A stretch of 64,000 nucleotides of DNA from Afipia massiliensis (GCF_001006325.2 NZ_LBIA02000001.1:1055501-1119500), one strand, 5' to 3'; numbered from the stretch's first letter, positions 46,060 through 55,322 are shown. Numbers and translations are program-made. Notes: generated by a model from the sequence alone, not told the origin.

Positions 46060-46878
46060 TTACTTAAAGCGCGTCTGACGCCAGCGAAGGGCGTCTTTCA
46101 TCCCGTCCGACACGATCCGGTCCAGGAATTCATGCTTCTCTGAGGTACCTTCCGCCTCGATCTGCACATCAAGCTCGACGGCTGCGTGGATCGCTCGCTC
46201 AATACCCATAGTTTTATAGGCTTCATTGATGGCGGCCTTCGTGAGCCGCATTAGCGTCGGATCCATTTGCGCCAAGCGATGCGCCTTCGATGCAGCGTCT
46301 GTTAACAGGCGATCCGGCGACGTCACTTGCCCGACAATCCCCATTCGAAGCGCGTCTTCCGCTGTAATCGTATCTTCGCCAAGCAGGATAATGCGCTTTG
46401 CAATTTTGGGCGGAACATACCAGGGCAGCAACATTGCTACGATACCAGCCCCAAACTGAAGTTCAGGTTCGCCGAACGTAGCATTCTCGCTCGCAATGCT
46501 AAGATCGCAAGCGAGAGCTAACTCGAACGCGCCCGCCATGCACGGACCATTAACTGCGGCGATGGTCGGCTTTGAAAGATGCCAGAATCGCAGGATCACC
46601 CGCGAGTAGAGGCCCAACATCTCCCTCCAGACATCGGCACCTTTGGGCCGACGTTCGGCCTGCTCCTTCAGATCGAACCCAGCACTAAATGCAGCGCCAG
46701 CCCCTGTGACGATCAAAGCTCTTACATCGTTATCGGCTTCTACCCCGTCCAATGCGCGATCAAGTTCTTCGACCAACTGCCTGTTCATTGCGTTGGCGCG
46801 CGCTGGTCTATTCAACGTGAGCGTTGCAACGCCGTTTCGTTTCGAGAGAATGATCGAGGTGTAGCTGTCGCTGGTCAT
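46060..46878 (-). CDS. Enoyl-CoA hydratase/isomerase family protein
   Basis: A 272-residue crotonase-fold protein. The oxyanion-hole region is SAGFDLKEQAERRP and the CoA-binding GPCMAGAFELALACDLSIAS. Both catalytic glutamates of true hydratases are present with the right spacing: Glu119 in AFELA and Glu139 in FGEPEL. It should hydrate a 2-enoyl-CoA. It is the first gene of the minus-strand unit (35 bases before the binding protein) and is divergent from an acyl-CoA synthetase, so the imported acid is probably activated and then hydrated. Confidence 0.9.
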   Translation of the reverse strand: MTSDSYTSIILSKRNGVATLTLNRPARANAMNRQLVEELDRALDGVEADNDVRALIVTGAGAAFSAGFDLKEQAERRPKGADVWREMLGLYSRVILRFWHLSKPTIAAVNGPCMAGAFELALACDLSIASENATFGEPELQFGAGIVAMLLPWYVPPKIAKRIILLGEDTITAEDALRMGIVGQVTSPDRLLTDAASKAHRLAQMDPTLMRLTKAAINEAYKTMGIERAIHAAVELDVQIEAEGTSEKHEFLDRIVSDGMKDALRWRQTRFK

Positions 46879-47048
46879 CGGCGTCCCTGACGTTCTTCAG
46901 TTCCAAAGAACTCGAACGATCGTCCACAAAGAGACCCCGAATCTCAATAATAATCGCGGAAAGACCCCTTGCGTATTTGCCGGAAGCCGAAATCCCCCGT
47001 CCATGTCATTCTGAGCGGTATCCGCTGACTGCGAGCAAGGAGAACACT

Positions 47049-48680
47049 ATGCGCGGTCTGATGACCGAACGACCTCTGCTTATCATCGACATCCTGCGAC
47101 ATGCAGCTAACGTTCATCGCGATGCCGAGGTGATTTCTGTTACCGGTAACGATGCTCCGGAAAGGAGAAGCTATGCAGAGGTATTGCAGCGGACGTCAAA
47201 GCTAGCGAACGCACTCATAAAATTGGGTATGTCGACTGACTCAGTGGTTGGTACTCTTGCTTGGAACAACTTCAAGCACCTTGAAATCTACTATGCGACC
47301 GCAGGGATCGGAGCAGTATGCCACACGATCAACCCGCGCCTCTCGGCTACACAAGTCGAAGATCTAATCAAACATGCGTCGGACGATCTCCTGTTTGTCG
47401 AAGGGGATCTTTTCGATAGCATCTCTCATCTTGTGACGAAGCCTGGATTCCCGAGGGTCGTCATCCTCGGGGAAGCCGATGCGGACCTTCCACCACACAC
47501 AATCAGTTATGAGCAGATTGTTGAACAGGAAACCGACAACGTCGCGTGGCCGATACTGGACGAGCGGACAGCATCCTCACTTTGCTACACGAGTGGTACG
47601 ACGGGAAACCCTAAGGGTATCCTCTACTCGCACCGCTCTAGCGTGCTCCATGCGATGTCCGTCTGCCGGACCGATACTTGGGCTATATCAGGCGATGACG
47701 TCATATGTCTGTTCGCGCCAATGTTTCACGTCAACGGATGGGGAATTCCCCACGCAGCCCCCATCTGCGGCGCCGATCTGGTACTGCCAGGGCCACATCT
47801 ATCTCCACAAGAGATCTATCGAATTATTGAGGATAACCACGTCACATTTGCACTCGCAGTGCCTACGCTCTGGCATGGCCTTCTCAATTATTTAGGCCAA
47901 ACAGGACAGAGACTTTCCAGACTCAGGCGAATTCTCGTCTCCGGCTCACCGCTACCACCCGATATGTTGTCACGCTTTGAAGCAAATCATGGCGTGGATG
48001 TCCTACAGGCTTGGGGCATGACAGAATCCAGCCCCATGGGAATGGTTAGTCGATTAAGTCGTCGGATGAAGAAACGTCCTATCGAGGAACAGCACGCGTT
48101 ACGTCTTCAGCAGGGCAGACCAGTTTTCGGCATCGAAGCAAAATTGAACAACGTAGACGGCATGACCACGCCATCTGACCAAACGATCGGTGAATGCGCG
48201 ATCCGCGGTCATTGGGTCGCCTCCTCTTATTTTAAAGGTGACGCTTCAGCCTCGGAAGCCTTTCTTGACGATGGATGGTTCGAGACGGGCGATGTGGCAA
48301 CGATTGATAGCGATGGATTCTTTCGAATCGTCGACCGGCGCAAGGATGCAATTAAATCGGGCGGTGAATGGATCAGCTCAATCGAGATGGAGACCGCCGC
48401 CCGTCAGGATAGCCAGATTATCGACGCTGCAGCGGTGGCGATCCCAGACGAAAAATGGGGTGAACGGCCGGCGCTAGTAATTTCCGTTCGAGACGAGCAC
48501 ACGTTCGATCGGGAACAACTTCTAAACGCCTTACGAGTTCGTCTTCAGAAATGGGCTTTGCCAGATCATATTCTCATCTTGCCAATGCTTCCGCGATCCA
48601 CCGCTGGCAAACTTCTAAAGAACGAAATTCGCGAGAAAGTGCGGACAATGCTGGCAACATCCGACCAAACTATTAGATAA
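47049..48680 (+). CDS. Acyl-CoA synthetase (AMP-forming)
   Basis: A 543-residue ANL-family ligase of the fatty-acyl/AlkK-like type. Motifs: [21 protein letters not shown] (near residue 180), [45 protein letters not shown] and the catalytic lysine in [13 protein letters not shown]. It activates a carboxylic acid with CoA and ATP. The ATG at 47049 has AAGGAG six bases upstream; the open frame starts 24 codons earlier without a ribosome site. Its divergent neighbour is enoyl-CoA hydratase. Confidence 0.9.
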   Translation: MRGLMTERPLLIIDILRHAANVHRDAEVISVTGNDAPERRSYAEVLQRTSKLANALIKLGMSTDSVVGTLAWNNFKHLEIYYATAGIGAVCHTINPRLSATQVEDLIKHASDDLLFVEGDLFDSISHLVTKPGFPRVVILGEADADLPPHTISYEQIVEQETDNVAWPILDERTASSLCYTSGTTGNPKGILYSHRSSVLHAMSVCRTDTWAISGDDVICLFAPMFHVNGWGIPHAAPICGADLVLPGPHLSPQEIYRIIEDNHVTFALAVPTLWHGLLNYLGQTGQRLSRLRRILVSGSPLPPDMLSRFEANHGVDVLQAWGMTESSPMGMVSRLSRRMKKRPIEEQHALRLQQGRPVFGIEAKLNNVDGMTTPSDQTIGECAIRGHWVASSYFKGDASASEAFLDDGWFETGDVATIDSDGFFRIVDRRKDAIKSGGEWISSIEMETAARQDSQIIDAAAVAIPDEKWGERPALVISVRDEHTFDREQLLNALRVRLQKWALPDHILILPMLPRSTAGKLLKNEIREKVRTMLATSDQTIR

Positions 48681-48737
48681 CGGCGCCCTTGACGGCATTT
48701 GGATCAGTTGATCAAATTATCTCGGATGAGATACTCA

Positions 48738-49616
48738 ATGTTCAATTGGGCCGACATACGCTTTTTTCTCGAGGTTGCAAGGCAGCAGCACCTCTCAGCA
48801 GCCGCCGCGAGGTTGCGTGTTGACATTTCAACGGTGAGCCGACGGGTCGCCGAGCTTGAGCGGTCACTAAAATGTAAATTATTCGAACGATCAGCGGATG
48901 GCTTCTCGCTTTCGGACGAGGGTCAACGGCTACTAGCGTACGCCGAGAAAATGGAAGCTGCAGCTACTGAAATCTCATCTGAAGTCGCAGGAGGTTCGAG
49001 CAAAGAGAGCGGAGTTGTGAGAGTTGCCACGATGGAGGCGCTAGCCGCGCTGGTGGTAGCTCCAGAATGGTCGATATTCCGCGAACTTCAACCCGACATA
49101 GCACTCGAGCTTTTAGTGGTTTCTCAGCCGACAAACCTCGGTCGACGAGAAGCGGATATATCCCTCACGATGATCCAGCTGAGCGCCGCACGACTGATTT
49201 CGCAGCGCGTTGGCCGGTTCAAGGTGAACCTCTATGGCTCTCCTGAGTATCTACGGCGCAACGGTACACCTCAATCTATCGATGAACTATCCAAGCATGT
49301 CTTTATTGACTATCTGGACGCTTTCGTCGCCGTCTCTGAAGTGAAGTGGCTTCGCGAACTCGCCCCGGATGCTAGGATTGTCGTTCAGAGCACAAGTCTC
49401 ATTGCTCAACAGCAAGCCGCTATCGCAGGGGCAGGCCTAGTCGCACTTCCCACTTACGCAGCAATCCCCAAAATTTCTTTGCAGAAAATCTTGCCAGACC
49501 ACTCTATCTGGCGGGATTTATGGATGACCGTTCACGCCGACAACGAGTATCTGTCCAGAATTAGAGCTACCACGCAGTTTCTTCGCTCAAGATTGCCGCT
49601 ATTTCTGGATTCCTGA
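48738..49616 (+). CDS. LysR-type transcriptional regulator
   Basis: A 292-residue LysR regulator, starting MFNWADIRFFLEVARQ, very like the start of the regulator at 17.4 kb. The HTH is in AARLRVDISTVSRRVAELERSL. The effector domain has READISLTMIQLS, VFIDYLDAF and GAGLVALPTY. The ATG at 48738 is chosen from this alignment; 48726 is possible. It lies 57 bases behind the acyl-CoA synthetase gene, in the same direction, and probably controls this cluster. Confidence 0.9.
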   Translation: MFNWADIRFFLEVARQQHLSAAAARLRVDISTVSRRVAELERSLKCKLFERSADGFSLSDEGQRLLAYAEKMEAAATEISSEVAGGSSKESGVVRVATMEALAALVVAPEWSIFRELQPDIALELLVVSQPTNLGRREADISLTMIQLSAARLISQRVGRFKVNLYGSPEYLRRNGTPQSIDELSKHVFIDYLDAFVAVSEVKWLRELAPDARIVVQSTSLIAQQQAAIAGAGLVALPTYAAIPKISLQKILPDHSIWRDLWMTVHADNEYLSRIRATTQFLRSRLPLFLDS

Positions 49617-49707
49617 CTGCTTGCTGATCGCTAGAGAAAATCTTGAATCAGCGAGTTGTGCTAAACTAGAAACATGACTTCACGGTAGCGCATGCATTGC
49701 ATGCTTA

Positions 49708-50691
49708 CTATTTGTTGACGTCGACTACCACGCGCCCTCGTAACTCTCCGGCCATTAATTTTTCTGCGTAGATTGGCACACTGCTTAAACCGATAGTCGC
49801 GGCCATCGGTTCGAGCATGGTCTCTGGTAGAAGCGATGCAAGACGGTCCCAAGCCAAAACCCGCTCGGCCTTCGGTCGCGTTACGCTATTGATGCCGTAT
49901 AGAGTTACGCCACGAAGGATAAAGGGAGCAACTGAGGCTGGGAAATCTAATCCCTGGGCCATCCCGCATGCTGCGACTGCACCGTCCGACTTAACTCCTG
50001 CGCAGATATTCGCGAGCGTGTGACTTCCGACAGAATCGATAGCCGCGCTCCATCTTTCCTTCTGAAGCGGCTTGCCTGGCTTTGAGATTGAATTTCGGTC
50101 TAGGATCTCCGACGCACCAATATTCTCGAGATGACGAGACTCCTGCGTACGCCCGGTTGCTGCGACTACTTTATATCCCAACTTGCTAAGAAGCATGATC
50201 GCCACACTACCGACGCCGCCATTTGCTCCGGTTACTAGAACGTCTCCATCACCGGGGGAGATCCCATGCTTTTCAAGCGCACTGACACACAGCATAGCTG
50301 TATAGCCTGCTGTGCCCAACATCATCGCGCATCGTGCAGACATTTTTGGTGGAAGCGGGATAAGCCAATCACCCTTCACCCTGGCCTTTTGTGCCAACCC
50401 ACCCCAGTGGCTCTCACCGACACCCCACCCGTTCAGGATCACTTTGTCGCCCGTCCTAAAGTCTGGGTGCTCGCTCCCGCGGACAACCCCTACAAAGTCA
50501 ATACCGGGCACCATTGGGAATGAGCGGGCGATGGGACCTTTGCCGGTTATGGCGAGTCCATCCTTATAGTTTAGAGTGCTGTACACAACGTCGACCGTGA
50601 CGTCCCCCGCAGGCAGTCGATCCTCTGCAAGCTCCGTCAGAGCCGCGCGGTATCCTTGGTCATCGTTCTCAATCAAAACTGCTTTGAACAA
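49708..50691 (-). CDS. acuI: Acrylyl-CoA reductase-like (AcuI/YhdH) medium-chain dehydrogenase
   Basis: A 327-residue zinc-free MDR oxidoreductase of the AcuI/YhdH family. Evidence: STLNYKDGLAITGKGPI and PGIDFVGVV in the catalytic domain, the NADPH motif VTGANGGVGSVAI near residue 155, VVAATGR with the Arg that binds the 2'-phosphate, and RGVTLYGINSV. AcuI reduces acrylyl-CoA to propionyl-CoA with NADPH. The start is TTG after GGAGGAAAAC. It converges on the LysR gene. Family membership is secure; substrate is inferred. Confidence 0.88.
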   Translation of the reverse strand: MFKAVLIENDDQGYRAALTELAEDRLPAGDVTVDVVYSTLNYKDGLAITGKGPIARSFPMVPGIDFVGVVRGSEHPDFRTGDKVILNGWGVGESHWGGLAQKARVKGDWLIPLPPKMSARCAMMLGTAGYTAMLCVSALEKHGISPGDGDVLVTGANGGVGSVAIMLLSKLGYKVVAATGRTQESRHLENIGASEILDRNSISKPGKPLQKERWSAAIDSVGSHTLANICAGVKSDGAVAACGMAQGLDFPASVAPFILRGVTLYGINSVTRPKAERVLAWDRLASLLPETMLEPMAATIGLSSVPIYAEKLMAGELRGRVVVDVNK

Positions 50692-51127
50692 GTTTTCCTC
50701 CAGCGATTATTCGACTGAGCACGCGTCTTCCAAACTTCGGAGAATTCCAGACTGACTTCGTACTTCAGTTCGATGCGATCCGATGACCGCGTCAACGGCA
50801 TCTTCCAGCACATCTCATCGACTGCTCAATAGGGATTTCAAAAAGGGCTCTTGCGCAAATCCCAACCGCCATGAGCGGCGTTTCACCGCCTCAGCGCTCA
50901 TGTGGCGCGGGGCGCGGATGTGGTGATCGGCCAGAATTTGTTTCATCGGCCCGAGCGTCACAATAGCTAATTGCACCACAGGTGACAGGGCGATCGTTCG
51001 AGCGACGCGGTACAGCAACTTGCGACACCAACCGCTGGCGCTGAATTGCGAGAATCTATAGAAGTGGTCGCGCGCAGGATTAATTGCGATAGCGATCCCT
51101 ATACCCATACGAACTTTTTGGTGTCCC
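50692..51127. other. Intergenic boundary region before the accessory island
   Basis: No convincing gene was seen in 436 bases. An open minus-strand frame enters from the gene at 51128 and ends at 50815, but its peptide is not recognisable. No tRNA or clear direct repeat that would mark an integration site was found. Gene content changes sharply across this stretch. Confidence 0.4.
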
Positions 51128-51847
51128 ATGTCTAAGAAGCCGCGAAGCGAAAAGTATAAAATCAACGGCCAAAAGAAGTTTCCGAAAGTCCCGCCGGTCG
51201 AAGCCAGTGACGGGTACACCGGCACAGAGGACTTGATGGAAGCCATCGCCATCTTTAATTCTAAGAACAATGCTTTGGCGGCATGGGACGCGCTCCGAAT
51301 CTGCATTGAACACAATCGACCGCTGCCCGATGGGATCTCAGATTTCTTCAAGGAGATTGCAGCCGCGTTACTAGGGTGGGCTAACGAGAAGCCAAAGGAT
51401 GCGAGATCACTCATACCGAATCTGATACTCGGCATTCGGTACCAGGATGGTGGCGACTCGATATTCGACAACTACCGCTTAACGCTTCGGGACCGCGCGT
51501 TGCTCAAGAGGCTGGACGCCGAAATGATCCAACGCCTGGACCGACCAAATCCCGAGACAATGACTGCCATCTACGATCGAATTTCACGTGAGACCAACAT
51601 TTCAGCCGCAGAGCTGAAACGGCTCTTCGAGGAAACAGATAGAGAAGACGGGGATTTCAGTATTCGAGCGTTGAAGAAGGCGGTGAAAGATTTTCGATCT
51701 CAATCTTCAGGACAAATGCCGGTCGAACTCGGGCGCAATGATGCTCAGAGCCAGGCGAGCGCCGCTAAAACTCATTTTGAAAAACCTAATTTGAAGGAAT
51801 CTCCGACTGATTTTGAAGGATTTCTGCTGAACATAAAAAAGTCGTGA
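51128..51847 (+). CDS. Protein of unknown function next to the clamp-loader gene
   Basis: A 239-residue, charged, soluble protein. The N-terminus is lysine-rich (KKPRSEKYKINGQKKFPK). The centre (about residues 33-150) is helical, with NALAAWDALRICIEHNRPLPDGISDFF and KDARSLIPNLILGIRY. The C-terminus is polar and ends DFEGFLLNIKKS. No family is recognised. It converges on the DnaX-like gene, with only 30 T-rich bases between stops. It has no strong ribosome site. It probably belongs to the mobile island that follows. Confidence 0.6.
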   Translation: MSKKPRSEKYKINGQKKFPKVPPVEASDGYTGTEDLMEAIAIFNSKNNALAAWDALRICIEHNRPLPDGISDFFKEIAAALLGWANEKPKDARSLIPNLILGIRYQDGGDSIFDNYRLTLRDRALLKRLDAEMIQRLDRPNPETMTAIYDRISRETNISAAELKRLFEETDREDGDFSIRALKKAVKDFRSQSSGQMPVELGRNDAQSQASAAKTHFEKPNLKESPTDFEGFLLNIKKS

Positions 51848-51877
51848 CGGCTATCTATTTGTTTTTATTTGATCTTT

Positions 51878-53959
51878 TTATTGAATAGTCCGGATTCCAC
51901 AAAAGCAGTCACTTTTTGACCTCGGCCACCACCCCTGCCACCCACGCAACATCTGTTTCGGATCGTTGGATAGACCAAGCTTGAGGTTGGCCATTTCTTC
52001 GGCAAGCCGTTTAACAGCGAGCTTGTCATCGCTCTGGAATTTCGCACGAATAGCCTCACGAAGCCGCGCTCGGCGCTCAGTCTCCTTCTTGCGCGATGTA
52101 TGCTCGTTCAGTTCCCAACCTATATCGATGTGCGCCCATGCGCGGTCGTTAAGGGCCGAAAGGAAGTCGACAAAATCCGCGGCTGCGTATCTTTTTCTGT
52201 TGGGACCTAACGTATGTGATGAACCGCGCGCCTGCTGGCAGAGGATCTGTCCCTGCTCCTTACGCAATCGCCTTGGAATGTTCAGAAGGTCAACAAGCGG
52301 CACTAAGTCTCCATCTCGCCCTCGCGCGGTGACCTGAGGATCCAGACTTCGACTAAGGATCCGGATCGAATACCAATGGAACCGAAGGCGCGCTGCGGCG
52401 CTTCCGCTCAGTCGATACGAGTACGAGAATCCAATTCCATCAAGAAGGTCTCTGCGCGAGGAGAAGAAACGCTCATTCATCCACGTGATTACATCTTGCG
52501 CCAGCAGATCGGGCACCGCGATCAGCAGGCGCGTGACCAGCCTGCCCTCACCATCAGCCTCGTGGCGATATATCCAATGATACTTTCCCTTGGATGCCTC
52601 CGGCCATCGGTCCGCGAGGCGCATCCCGATCTGATGCGTCAGGTCAGAGACCATTTGAGAGCCCTGAACGTGATCTCGTTCGCTCGTTCCCGTATGATAT
52701 ATCGACAGTCGGACATTGAAGAGCGCCCCATACTGCTGCGGCAAGAAGCTTCCAGCGTCCCATATAGCCTTTACGGAACGCCACATCGCATAGGAGACCG
52801 TTCGAGCTGGCGGCTGAGCAACGCGTAGCCGCGCTTCCAACGTCGGCTTGGGCAATATTCTACCGCGGGAAATTTGAGGTGCCGACAACATGTCATGCAC
52901 GGAACTGACAATCATCATCAGTTGGTGCGCCGTTTCGGATCCACTCGGACTAAATTGACCGATGACGTCTTGCCAGATCTGATTCTTTTCTATGTCCAAT
53001 CGATCCTGCGCAGCCTCTACAAACCTAGAAAAATCCTCCATCAGTCCAGGCCGGAACCCGCGCATAATCGCGTCCGGGCGATCTATCCGCCTCACAATAT
53101 TAAAGTACACGAATGTCATGAACTGATGGATCAGACGGCACTTGTCGCTGGGCAGTAACCGCCAACCGTCGATGATATTGATTTGCCTTTGCAGGTCTCC
53201 TTCAACCAGTGCCTGGCTATATGCAGTCAAAGCGTCTGCAACATCGAGCCGCAATTCGTGACGAACATTTTCTTCACTAATCCGGCCCAAGGACCGAACG
53301 GCCTCAATGATCCGCAACATCTTTCGAGGGCTGCCCTCCGTTGCGGCATGGATTAACAACAACGCTTCAGGATCGCTTTCTAAACTCTCAGAGTCGCAGA
53401 TGGTCTTGAGGTAACCAGTTGCGATCTCCGGGGTTAAGGGGTGCACCTGGATTTCGACGAGCCGCTGGAGAATCGGATCTGGAATCTTCTTTGGCTTGTT
53501 GGTCAAAAGAATAAAAGTGGACCAGCGCGGTGGAGCCTCGAGAACACTCAGCAAAGCCTCAAAAGCGCGCGTTGAGAGATCATGAACCTCATCTAGCAAC
53601 GCGACCCGAAGCTTCGCTTCCCATGGAGCCATTTTTGCCTTTTGAATGAGACCCAGCACGTCATCAACGGTGCTGGTCTCGCCGACGGGAAAATAAGTGT
53701 AGTCGGTCGCAGTTTTCGACACGAACGAATTGCAGTTCGTGCAGCTGCCGCAAGCTTCAACTCCTGAAGCCTGCGCGCACAGCAGCGCCTTCGCATATAT
53801 CAGTCCGAGCGTGTTCTTTCCCGAACCAGCGGCACCCGAAATCAGAACCGGCTGCGGTCGTGGGGACCCCAACTGAACTCTTAGCTTCTTTATCGCTTGC
53901 TCTTGCCCAACGACGGCGGCGAAGCCATGAGGACGATATTTCTCTGCAAGGTCAGTCAT
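51878..53959 (-). CDS. DnaX-like AAA+ clamp-loader ATPase encoded in accessory DNA
   Basis: A 693-residue protein. Residues 1-230 match the DnaX (DNA polymerase III gamma/tau) module: EKYRPHGFAAVVGQEQAI, P-loop GAAGSGKNT (42-50), zinc module Cys61-x8-Cys70-x2-Cys73-x2-Cys76 with exact DnaX spacing, Walker B LLDEVHDLS (121-129), LLTNKPKKIPDPILQR with Thr153 and the likely arginine finger Arg166. Unusually, the P-loop Thr/Ser after Lys48 is Asn49, and the SRC box has become QRL. The remaining 450 residues do not resemble tau and end in a Trp-rich tail. It is divergent from a sliding-clamp-like gene. It is probably a private clamp loader. Confidence 0.85.
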   Translation of the reverse strand: MTDLAEKYRPHGFAAVVGQEQAIKKLRVQLGSPRPQPVLISGAAGSGKNTLGLIYAKALLCAQASGVEACGSCTNCNSFVSKTATDYTYFPVGETSTVDDVLGLIQKAKMAPWEAKLRVALLDEVHDLSTRAFEALLSVLEAPPRWSTFILLTNKPKKIPDPILQRLVEIQVHPLTPEIATGYLKTICDSESLESDPEALLLIHAATEGSPRKMLRIIEAVRSLGRISEENVRHELRLDVADALTAYSQALVEGDLQRQINIIDGWRLLPSDKCRLIHQFMTFVYFNIVRRIDRPDAIMRGFRPGLMEDFSRFVEAAQDRLDIEKNQIWQDVIGQFSPSGSETAHQLMMIVSSVHDMLSAPQISRGRILPKPTLEARLRVAQPPARTVSYAMWRSVKAIWDAGSFLPQQYGALFNVRLSIYHTGTSERDHVQGSQMVSDLTHQIGMRLADRWPEASKGKYHWIYRHEADGEGRLVTRLLIAVPDLLAQDVITWMNERFFSSRRDLLDGIGFSYSYRLSGSAAARLRFHWYSIRILSRSLDPQVTARGRDGDLVPLVDLLNIPRRLRKEQGQILCQQARGSSHTLGPNRKRYAAADFVDFLSALNDRAWAHIDIGWELNEHTSRKKETERRARLREAIRAKFQSDDKLAVKRLAEEMANLKLGLSNDPKQMLRGWQGWWPRSKSDCFCGIRTIQ

Positions 53960-54098
53960 TGGAATTCCGCAGGCTTTTCCTCGCGGCTTACATCTCCGCT
54001 TTTCAAAAAGCTAGGGGCCAAGCCTCTGACCCTTGGCGCGTTGTGAACAGCCTGGCGACCCCTCACATTCAGATTGCTCACCCACTATGGAATGACCC

Positions 54099-55322
54099 AT
54101 GCCTCATATGTCCCTGCTTGACGGCCCAAATGCCGAAGATCTCGCATCCCAGATCCCCCTGCCCCTCTGGGAAAAATTTGACCCGAATCTCTCCCAGAAC
54201 GGCGTCTTCGAATTTGAGCTTGATTCGAAGGCACTCGCAAACGCGCTGAATATGCTGATCTTGCCGAGCCGATTGGCCGGCGAACTGCACTTTGAGATCT
54301 GCAATGAGCAGCTCACAGTGCGGGCGTCCACGAAAGACGCTACTTTCTGGGCGAAAGGCGCCGTCCCTCTTCTTGCCTGCGCCAACACCCATACGCTGCC
54401 AGTGTCCTTCGGCTGCGATCAGTCGATGCTGACTCGTATTAGCAACCTGTGTGAGGGCCCCCTCAAATTCCGGCTCGATTCCGATCAAGAGCGGCTTCAT
54501 TGGCAGAACCTCGACTATTTCTCCAGCTGCAAGGCCACACTCGTTCCCTGCAAGCCGGAAACGCCTGCCCCCGCGACGACTTCGGTCGTTCGCGTTCAGG
54601 CAAAGGTGCTGAAAAAGGCCATCTCGCACGCGGCAACGCTGGCGCAAGCCAAGAAATCGGATGCCTCGTGCTTCCACGGCATCCGCGTTGCAAATGGCGC
54701 CGCAATGGGTGGCTATTTCGGCGGCGCATCGCAATTCAGTTCCTCCGAACTGCCTCCGACATTTAACGCGGTTGTGCCCCATCGCGACATTAAGAACGCG
54801 ATCTCGTTCCTCAATCAAATCCCCGGCTTGGCGGATCTGTCAGTCACCGATAGCAATGTTCATGTCACGTGCGAAAAGAGCGGCTTTGAAGGAAGTTGGT
54901 CGACGAATGGCGCCAATATGCCGCTGGAGCTTTCTTCGACATTCCAGGAGGACCTGAAGGTCCGGCTCTCGGTCGTCGCCGAACAGCTCCAGCTCCGCCT
55001 GTATTTGTTCGCGGCGTTCCTTACTCATTTCAAACTTAGCCTTCAGCTCACTGATGCTGAGAGCGCCGAGGCAACGATTACGGGGATGTTCAGCGGATAT
55101 CCCTGGAAATTGAAGTTCTCGACGCTGATCCAAAGCTGGGACGAGCAGATCGTCAAATCGATTGAGGACCTGCAATTTAATATGAAGGACTTCGCTAAAG
55201 CCATGTTTGCGCTCAACGGACCTGTGATTGAATTCGGGCTCACCGACCGTAAGCTGTTCATTTCATCGACCGGCAACAATGGCAGCATCCGCAAGACCGT
55301 TATTCAGGGCTCTCTCCCGTAA
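54099..55322 (+). CDS. DnaN-like sliding-clamp homologue
   Basis: A 407-residue protein with the three-part plan of a beta clamp. Residues ~35-165 include FEFELDSKALANALNML, 170-285 include VVRVQAKVLKKAISHAATLAQ, FHGIRVANGAAMGGYFGG, FNAVVPHRDIKNAISFLNQIPG and NVHVTCEKSGFEGSW, and 290-407 include NMKDFAKAMFALNGPVIEFGLTDRKLFISS. The middle domain aligns well with DnaN (start helix, VPxKxVxEL equivalent, NxIxxxxxxxxFxS strand); domain 3 is divergent. It would encircle DNA and tether a partner. The loader-like gene lies 139 bases away, divergently. Fold assignment is by pattern and needs structure prediction. Confidence 0.7.
   Translation: MPHMSLLDGPNAEDLASQIPLPLWEKFDPNLSQNGVFEFELDSKALANALNMLILPSRLAGELHFEICNEQLTVRASTKDATFWAKGAVPLLACANTHTLPVSFGCDQSMLTRISNLCEGPLKFRLDSDQERLHWQNLDYFSSCKATLVPCKPETPAPATTSVVRVQAKVLKKAISHAATLAQAKKSDASCFHGIRVANGAAMGGYFGGASQFSSSELPPTFNAVVPHRDIKNAISFLNQIPGLADLSVTDSNVHVTCEKSGFEGSWSTNGANMPLELSSTFQEDLKVRLSVVAEQLQLRLYLFAAFLTHFKLSLQLTDAESAEATITGMFSGYPWKLKFSTLIQSWDEQIVKSIEDLQFNMKDFAKAMFALNGPVIEFGLTDRKLFISSTGNNGSIRKTVIQGSLP

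Noticed and set aside
49690-49704. GCATGC-ATT-GCATGC palindrome between convergent genes
   Set aside because: Short arms and no T-run; no basis for calling it a terminator or a binding site.
50815-51471. Minus-strand frame of 218 residues
   Set aside because: It overlaps the 51128 gene and its peptide is not recognisable; kept only as part of the gap description.
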